Origin: Aplysia californica
Taxonomy: Eukaryota > Mollusca > Gastropoda > Aplysiida > Aplysiidae
Reading direction: 5' to 3'
DNA: 64,000 nt
NCBI RefSeq assembly: GCF_000002075.1
Contig: NW_004797776.1
Coordinates: 46,320 to 110,319 of the forward strand
The notes beneath the pieces were generated by a model. That model was not told where the DNA came from. It saw only the letters and a list, made by a program, of their open reading frames with translations, and ran no database searches. Each line of letters begins with the position of its first letter. Within the stretch, counting starts at the first letter, position 1. The translations under genes and the position numbers were made by a program. Of the stretch, positions 56,300 through 64,000 are shown one piece after another.

Positions 56300-57640
56300 G
56301 GATGGTATAAGTGAATCCTGTAACCTAATGCTCACAAACCAGTTAGATTGACTCCCAGGGGAGAGCTTTTTCTACAAAAAGGGTTAAATTTGACTTTGGG
56401 AACTTTTTTATGTGTCTGTTTTATAGTTAAAATTACATGATGTGTACGCGTTAGGAAGTCTGTACTTTCTCTAGTCCGATAAGAAAATGGGTGAATGTTG
56501 TTCATTCCGTTAACTTTGTCCTAAATCACATTGTCGTTGTGTTTTGATTACTAGTCGCTGTAGCTCACGTGTGAGCAGATGTTTTAACCCAAAACAGCAG
56601 AACTTAGAATTCGACAGAGTGGATTGAAGAGTTTAATTTTTAATGATGCTGTCATTTAAAAATTAATTTTATGCATAGGAAAGTGTTTAGTCATTACTTA
56701 CACTTATATGTTTTTATAATGGAGGATGGAGGAGCTCAAAATGCTCTCCAAAAGCAGTGGGTGTAAATTATGCTGAGAGATAAACAGGTCAAAGGAATGT
56801 TAAAAACTTCAGTTTTCAGGGTCTTTATGATTGCAGAAGTCTGCATTCTTCAGAAATAGATTAATTTCACTTTGATGTTTGACTCTGTACAATTGTCTGT
56901 GATTTAGTTGGGGGGGGGGGGGTTTGTTACTCATTACCTCCAAAAAAAGCTGCTTCCAGCAGTTGGCGGTCGGAACCACTGTGCTGGTTAGCTGCTGGCA
57001 GGGGCTCAGGCATATATTTTCTTTTTTTTTACAACGATTTTGACATCAAATTAGTGTTAGGCAGTTGCTGAAATCAGGTCTCTTTTAGTGGGATTTTTTT
57101 TTTTCAGTGGATAAAGGACCTTCAAAATTAGTTCATTTGTTTTGATTTAATGACCAATGTAGTGACGCAAAAGTCACTTTAAGATTTTGTACCAACAGTG
57201 GGCCACGACATCATAGATAAAGAGGTTGAAAGAGTGAATTCAAGGAAGGTGCATAAGATTTCAGTGCAGGATTTAATCAATGGTCTTGCAGTGGATGTCT
57301 ATAGGTTCTTTATGAATGTTGAGAATACCACTTTGACTTAGCCAGGGGTACCCACTTCCCAAATCAGACAGTGCACCATTATGTTGACAGGGTGTTTGTG
57401 AATAATAATAATAATATTGTCTCAAAGTTTGTCAACTGCTCTTAGTCATACACTTTGTCATAAGGTGGCCTGGGATTTTTGTTTGTTTGTGTCGTTTTTT
57501 AGTTTACTTTCGTTTTTTGTCTGCCAAGCCTTTCTATATGTGTAAGGATATTTCACTTGTGATAACGAACTGCAGTGTTTGTTTCTTAAAACTATTTTTA
57601 GCAAAATATTTTGAGTCCAAAGTTGTTCATCTTTTTCATG
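56300..57640. other. Intergenic DNA without recognised genes
   Basis: AT-rich; a G run near 56910 and a short (AAT)n at 57400. No coding signal. Confidence 0.4.
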
Positions 57641-57740
57641 GGTGGTTGGTAGGTGCTCTGGAGTAATTTACTCCTTCTTTTCTATCCTACATTTATCGTC
57701 CTTATTTTTTAATTTTTTTCTTGGTATGTTTGATGTTACT

Positions 57741-57985
57741 TGTGATCGATTTTTTTATTTTTTTTTGACTCAACACCTTTGATGTCCATTTGAAAACATA
57801 ATTTTTGTGTGGATTTTACTAAACTCTTAAGCTTTGAAGGTGTCCTTTTACTCACTAATTTTTCCTCTGAAACCATGAACCATGCAACCCCCACCTCCTT
57901 CAGTCAAAAATAACTAGACTTCAATTCAAGATAGAAGGGTATTTTTCTCCCGAGAAGCAAGACAAATGAAAAAGATTTAAGAAGA
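57741..57985 (+). mobile_element. MITE fragment (internal part)
   Basis: GACTCAACACCTTTGATGTC, GTGTGGATTTTACTAAA and CAATTCAAGATAGAAGGGTA match the interior of the MITE; neither end is present. Confidence 0.6.
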
Positions 57986-58105
57986 AACTGCTGGGTTGTG
58001 ACACACATTGGTTTTCCGTCTGTGAAATAAGTATTCTCTAGGAAATCAACAGTTTATCGTTGGGTGCGCAGTTATCTGGACACTGCACCTGGTGGATTTT
58101 TCAAA

Positions 58106-58524
58106 TGTGAGGCTTTGTGGTGAAATCAGGCGCTGGTCAAAATAATGAAATCGTAGAAACTGGCAATTTTTGTGGAATTTTTTTTGTTTTTTTGGCTCAA
58201 CATCTTTTATATCCTTTTATAATCACATTTCTGTGTGGATTTTACTGCAAAATGTTGATTAGAGGTATAAAACTGTAAATTTTCAGTTTCCAAGGACTCT
58301 CAAGCTATGCAAGTCACCAAACGTTGGCGTCCATTTTCTTGCTTATTTTACCTCTGAAATCAGTGATCCCCACTTCCTGCAATCGCAAATATCTTGATTT
58401 CTTTTCAAGATAGATTGGGGGGGGTTTTCATTAAATCAAGACAAAGGAACAAGCTTTAAGATGATACCAATAACTCCCAATGCCCAAAAATTAAAGAGCG
58501 CCTGATTCCACTATGTCGTGACAC
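58106..58524 (+). mobile_element. MITE copy 5
   Basis: TGTGAGGCTTTGTGGTGAAA then ATCAGGCGCTGGTCAA; right end AAGAGCGCCTGATTCCAC and GTCGTGACAC. CAAA lies on both sides if the element ends at GTGACA, again a 4-bp duplication. Confidence 0.8.
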
Positions 58525-58769
58525 AAATGTATTTATATGTCTTTTTTTTTTTATGTTATTGTCTGCAGCGGTCAGAGATAGTTGTTCTTTTTTACTTTCT
58601 TTTCTCAGAATGTTTTATTTTGTTCTTTAAATTGTTGCCAGCATTGAGATGTATAATTTTGAATAGACCTTTGAGAGTCATAAAATGTATAGGTAGACAG
58701 GATATACTTAGAGAAAGAGTAGGCCTATGCTTTTTGAATACCGTACCATTTTTTAAGTGATGTCAAATA

Positions 58770-59534
58770 CAGTGGGTGTCGCATTCAACGAGGTCACATT
58801 CAAAGAGAAGTCAGCTCCAACGAGGCAATCCTTTTTCCCTGATTTTTCCTCTATATCTCTTTGTAAATGTAGGAGACCAAAGTCGCTGTCAACCAGGTCG
58901 CAATAACCAAATAAAAGCAATTAGCGGCCCCAAAAGCGAAAAATGTTCCTCCTTTCGTTACATCTCACGCGAAGCACAAGGCCCATCCTCGATTCCTAAC
59001 ACATTGTATTGCTAGATCTAGTGTACCTCCTAATACAGACCCCAAAGCCAAGAGGATGGACGAGGGCTCGCCTACAGTAAGGATGGGAGGGGGTGGGTGG
59101 GAACGCTATGCGGGCTGTATGAAACTGGATGAACTCTGGATGAGTAGGTCTAGATCGAGACCTTCATTTTTTTCCATTTTCTTTGCTTCCCCTTATCAGA
59201 AAATCTCAAGCTCCTGCCTTTACTTTTTGTAGATCTAGGCCTAGATGTGAGAGGGTATGTTTCCACATGAGAAATGTTCCGTTCCAGAAAAAAAAAATAT
59301 TTAAAAATGCAGAAATGATGGTCAGAACACAACTCAAACACACGCACTCTGATGCTGTTTGAGATTTTCATCATCAGGGGGAACAACTTTTTTAATTACG
59401 GGTATTGGTACATCGTGTAATATAATAACTTGTCTCCTTTCTTTTCTTTAGTCTTAGTCACGTTCAACGAGAGGTCATATTCAACAAGGACAACAAGCCG
59501 GTCCCAGCAACCTCGTTTAATGCGACACCCATTG
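58770..59534. mobile_element. 765-bp pogo-type MITE, TA duplication
   Basis: TA then CAGTGGGTGTCGCATTCAAC; right end, reversed, CAATGGGTGTCGCATTAAAC. Subterminal TTCAACGAG units occur on both sides. Related in ends but not in interior to the element at 53949. Confidence 0.85.
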
Positions 59535-59539
59535 TAATA

Positions 59540-60330
59540 AGCTTTCTGTTTGGGGAAAGTGACATTTACTACATTTTTTTTTTATTAGCTTGTTGGGGTT
59601 TTTTTCCTGTAAGACTAATGAATGCTTAGGGAAGTCGTAAGTGGATATGCTGCAGTGCAAGCTGTTACCCTTTTTCCTATACTTCATAATTAGATATTTG
59701 TCTTTTTTTGTATCATAATGTGGAAAAGGTTAATGTTGGTGTAGCATTTTCTTTTCATTGATAACACTACCGTAATATCTATTGTTCCCATGGACTGTTA
59801 TTGTTTTGATACGGATCACAGTTGTTTTTGACTGGACTTTTCAGAGGCCAGACTTTTTGTTGTTCAGTATCATATCTGCATCTTTGTGTACTCACATTTG
59901 GAGAGTCTTTACAGTTCAAAACAGGCTCCGTCAAGAAGAATATGAATAAGTTTCTTGTCCCAAAAAATGTTGATCTTAAGTTCCTCAAAGCATTTCCAGT
60001 ACAAGGATTTCTCCTGGGTTCCTTGAATACCCGAGTGTAAATTTGAATTTCTTGAATACCTAACACGTGTTAACCTGAATTTCCTGCCATCTCTCTATCC
60101 GTCTTTGCTCAATAGCACGAAACACCTGCCTGCTGTTGTGTGTGCCAAACTTTTTTTTCATTTTACTGACGTGCAAGCAAGTCCATCTTTACCTGTTCAT
60201 GTTTACCATAACAGTAACAATGGAACTGGACTCAGTTCATCCTCGTTATTTTGTGAGTTGCATGTTTGAAATAGACTGAGCTGATAGACCGAAAAGGAAG
60301 TTAGAGCATTTAGGAGATCACCTGCACCCC
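59540..60330. other. Intergenic DNA without recognised features
   Basis: AT-rich; short open frames on both strands (59779-60066) lack motifs. Confidence 0.35.
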
Positions 60331-60337
60331 TTTGTGG

Positions 60338-60450
60338 GTTGGTGGCAGGTGCTCTGGTATTTCTTTTGTGTTTGTTACTCTCTTGTAACACCTCTAATTT
60401 TCGGCACTTATGTGACCTAATTGTGTTGCAAGTGCTGTATAAAACACTGA
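60338..60450 (+). mobile_element. SINE A-related fragment
   Basis: GGTTGGTGGCAGGTGCTCTG to GTTGCAAGTGCTGTATAAAA. Confidence 0.6.
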
Positions 60451-60900
60451 AACAAAAGGACCCCTTCGAAGCAAGCAGTATGCTCTTTGGAGTAAATGAG
60501 CACAAATAGTTTCCTGTCTCAGAACAGAAATATTAATATAAACAATTAAACACCACTGGTGTGCAAGACTGTTTAATTTTTATAGACACGGTTATTGTGA
60601 CGAAATACGCTTGGGATTATTGAACAAAATTATACCAAATACAACATGTGTATTAGAAGCTGTGAGTCTGAAAGATTTTTTTGGAAGCTATATATCGCCC
60701 TTTGCAACAGTGGAAGGTTTTTTTAAAGGTAGAATCTCTGAATTTTATGTCCATCTCAGACCTGACAAGTCTGACTCTGAGCCAGATGGGAAACATTTAT
60801 GTGAAGTAGGTGCTTTTTCCAAGGACAAAATGTTGGACCAAACTGATCCTCGAACCAAACATTTCTGAAAAGTCATAAAATTCATATGTGTCTTTTTAAG

Positions 60901-61328
60901 TGGTGGAATCAGGCGCTCGTCAATTTTTGGGCAAGTGGAGTTATTGGTATCATCTTAATCTTAAAACTTGTTTAATTGTCTTGATATTGGTAAAAAAAAA
61001 AATGCCCATCTATCTTGAATAGAAGTCAAGATATTTGAGATTGAAGAAGGTGGGGTCGCCTGGTTTCAAAGGTAGAATTAGCGAGAAAATGGCCGCCAAA
61101 GTTTTGTTATTTTCATAGCTTAATAGTCCATGGCAACTGAAAAAAATGTTTGTGCCTTTAATCAACAGTTTTCAGTAAAATCCACACTGAAATGTGTTCT
61201 TAACTGGACAATAATGGTGTTAAGCCGTAAAACAAAAATTCTATAAAAGTTACCAAATGGGCAGAAAAATGCTAGTTTCTTCAACTCCACATTTTGACAA
61301 GCGCCTTATTTCACCACGCTGCCTCACA
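60901..61328 (-). mobile_element. MITE copy 6
   Basis: TGGTGGAATCAGGCGCTCGT at the left, with the outer TGTCACG lost; right end GACAAGCGCCTTATTTCACC and GCCTCACA. Confidence 0.8.
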
Positions 61329-61329
61329 C

Positions 61330-62690
61330 ATTCAAGTCAGCAATTTCTGAGAAAATGTGGTATGAGAGCCATGTACTCCGAAAAGGACAAAATGCTGTGA
61401 AATAAAAGATTTAAATAAATATTTGAAATTCACTCACCTGTCCAGATTAGAGATTGTTATTTTGCATAGAGAAGTATTCATATATAGGCCTACTTACTAA
61501 CTAAGGAAAGTGTTGCTAGATGCAGATGGTGCTCCTAGTCTCGCTTTAGATTTCAGTGCAGGGTTACAATCAAATCTTTCTCTCTGGCCTGTCCAGTGCC
61601 ATATATATTGTCATGTTACTTTATCTGTAGTGCACTCAGATCTATAGACTATCATCGTAGCCACAGTAATCAGGTTTGGCTGCTATATTCCTATATAATA
61701 AGAGAATTACAGCCAAGTGTTCTTTGGATTTCTTCTTATTACTTTGATGTTTAAGTTCTATGAGTTCACATGGTTTCGGTAATATATTTTTTTAAAAATG
61801 TTTTCAGCTCCGATTTAAAACTGGCACTTCCTTTTGTTGATGTCACTTGAATCTTGGACTAATGTGACTGTTTTTCTTCCCCACTGACGTAATTTAGATT
61901 TTTCAAGAAGGGGTATTGTTATGTCTTAGTTTGTTGTGCGTGCAATAATAAGTTGTATTGGTTGGGGGAGGGGGGGTTTGTTTGGGGTTTTTTTGTGTAT
62001 GTGTGTGTGGGGGGGGGGGGGGGGGGGCATGTTTTGGTTCTTTGTTGGTTTGAGAATTTATTCTTTTTGAATTTGATATTTTGAAACAATTGAAGTCCTT
62101 GTTGTTATAATTTTTTTAAAAGAAATTTGTTGCCGTTTGCATTGTGAAATGGTAGATATTAGGGTTTAATTATAAAGTTTGTATGTCAAAACAAAAACAT
62201 TTTTGCCAGAATTATGATATTATTAGTATTAGCAGTTTAGTCTTTAGTGAATGCTATCTAAGTTAATTCTAGTACAAATGTACTGTTGACTACATGATGC
62301 CTTTCAGAAACTCTCAACAACTCTTTTCTCTCTGAAGTCAATGGCCACATAATGGAAAATTGTTATAACTTCATAACTTGTATGTTGTGATGGGGCTATC
62401 ACTTGTGATAAAATGTCTTGCGCAAAAATTGTTGCTGTACATGGGATAGGGGAAGAATGTGTGTGTATATGTGTGCATGTGTGGCAGGTGAGGGTCTGTA
62501 TGGATGGGAGTTTTGCTCTCTGGGTGAAGAAAGTTGTTTGTCCAATTCATGTCTTTTAACTTTTACCCTGTCTTTAAAAAAGGTTATGTTTGATTATAAA
62601 ATTATGAAATAATGTGATTTATTCAATATGATGTGATCAGTTGTTTGTATATTTTGACATTTGTTCTTGATGGCTAGCATACCATCTATA
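61330..62690. other. Intergenic DNA with a long G run
   Basis: No gene was seen. G/T-rich DNA at 61960-62030 includes a run of about 20 G. Confidence 0.4.
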
Positions 62691-62695
62691 ATAAG

Positions 62696-63114
62696 TGTGA
62701 CTTTGGGATGAAATCAGGTGCTCGTCAAAATGATGAAAATGATGAAATTTTTAAAAAGACGTTTTATTCATTTTGAAATTATATGGAATTTTTTTGTTTT
62801 GGCCACAACACCTTTGTTGTTCATTTAAAACATATTTCTGTGTAGATTTTACTGAAAATGTTGATCAAAGGTACCAAAAAAATTTGATTTGTTTGCAGTT
62901 TCCTAAGACTAAGACACTACAGCTTTAGAAGTTACCAAACCTTGGCAGCCATTTCCTTGCCTATTTTATTTCTGACGCCAGGCCTCCCCCACCCCTTTCA
63001 ATCATGGGTATGTGCTTCATAAAACGCAAGGCAAATGAATAGGCATAAAATTATACCAATATTTCGATAAGCCCAGAAATTGACAAGCGCCTGCTTCCAT
63101 CTTGTTGTTTACAC
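62696..63114 (+). mobile_element. MITE copy 7
   Basis: TGTGACTTTGGGATGAAATC then AGGTGCTCGTCAAAA; right end TTGACAAGCGCCTGCTTCC and TTTACAC. Confidence 0.8.
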
Positions 63115-63775
63115 ACATATCATCTCTTTACCCCGAGGAATAGACGATATGAGAGACTGAAAGAATGTATGCCATAGAATTTCTGTTCTTTGAAGGACTG
63201 CATTGTGTTTGATAAAATGAAATAGCTGTTCTCTTTGAAGAAAACATGCATCAAAGACATACAATTTATTATGTGAGCTCAGAAAAGTGAGGATGTGCAA
63301 GATTTTCCTTTTAAAGTTTTGCCTCACAAATATCTCTGTCTCTCTGTGATGTGAAATGATGTTATTGTATTTAATTGCTGAGGCGTATTCATGCAAACAT
63401 ATATATGTATGTATTTAGTTATGTTCTAATTGGTATTGACTCAGATTCATATCCCTATGCTCATGTGCTTTAACTATGTTATATGGCAAACTCTTGGTGT
63501 AGTTAGTTAGCATGTTTGTTTATAGGCACTATAAACACAGGCTGATTATAATTCTAAGGGCTGTACTGTTGATATCTCATGTACTATTTTGTTTTAGATG
63601 AATGAGCCCTATTATTGATTGAGTTTGGTATTTGTCCATACATTGGTCTCCCGTACCGGTATATATTTTTCTAAATGATCGATGGGTAATTATCCATGCC
63701 TCCGAAGTAGGAGATTTGTTTTGTTTTCAATAGGAATGTATTAGCTTGTAAATGCAATTATGCAGCTTTCATATC

Positions 63776-63922
63776 AACCTTCTATCGTCCTTATATCTCC
63801 TCCTCCTTTTCCTCGTAAAGGTTACTCTCTAGTAACACCTCTAATTTTTTGTGCTAATATACATATATATATAGATCTATATGAGCTTTTTGTTTTGCAA
63901 GTGTCATAGAATGTTTACTACA
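63776..63922 (+). mobile_element. SINE A-related fragment
   Basis: AACCTTCTATCGTCCTTATA, TTACTCTCTAGTAACACC, GCAAGTGTCATAGAATG, diverged and with an inserted (AT)n run. Confidence 0.5.
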
Positions 63923-64000
63923 ATTATACAGAAAAAGCAGTGCACATACTTCCTGTGAGTGCTAGGCTTTATCTTACTATTATTTATCTAAGTCTGTTCT

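Noticed and set aside
60611-60868. 85-aa open frame
   Set aside because: Its second half overlaps a decayed SINE B fragment and it has no motif.

Overview
The window is eukaryotic nuclear DNA: AT-rich, split genes with GT-AG introns, and many transposable elements. Protein similarities and the tRNA-derived SINEs (one family ends in GAGCGCCGTAAAAC) suggest a mollusc, most likely a gastropod. The species cannot be named from sequence alone.

Three host genes are supported. (1) At 114-1476 (+), a three-exon gene for a small secreted protein with two related extracellular domains; the first ends in a WVNHGCRAAF motif and the second is cut short. (2) On the minus strand at 11702-16061, selenoprotein F (SELENOF/Sep15): three exons, an in-frame Sec UGA at 14416-14414 in a 64-bp exon, and a form-2 SECIS hairpin at 11104-11165 in the 3' UTR. 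The signal-peptide exon is only tentatively placed (17230-17285). (3) On the plus strand at 23167-50855, ER mannosyl-oligosaccharide 1,2-alpha-mannosidase (MAN1B1, GH47), with at least 11 coding exons. Its exons join in phase from the cytosolic tail and membrane anchor to the complete catalytic domain. The last coding exon and flanks are tandemly duplicated (about 1.86 kb, 49909-53626). SELENOF and MAN1B1 lie head to head and both serve ER glycoprotein quality control.

The rest is repeats. 1.9-9.3 kb holds a decayed RNase H-bearing LINE with nested insertions and a Tc1 remnant. 12.7-13.9 kb holds an element with a sequence gap and a matching empty site at 9.2 kb. 17-21 kb holds tandem repeats and palindromes. 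MAN1B1 introns carry a 3.2-kb DUF7869-type DNA transposon, a piggyBac with TTAA ends, several non-autonomous elements with clear target duplications, and SINEs. 53-64 kb has pogo-like elements. A ~420-bp MITE family sharing the terminal core AATCAGGCGCTCGTCAA occurs seven times plus one fragment. No LTR retroelement, CRISPR array or true tRNA/rRNA gene was recognised.
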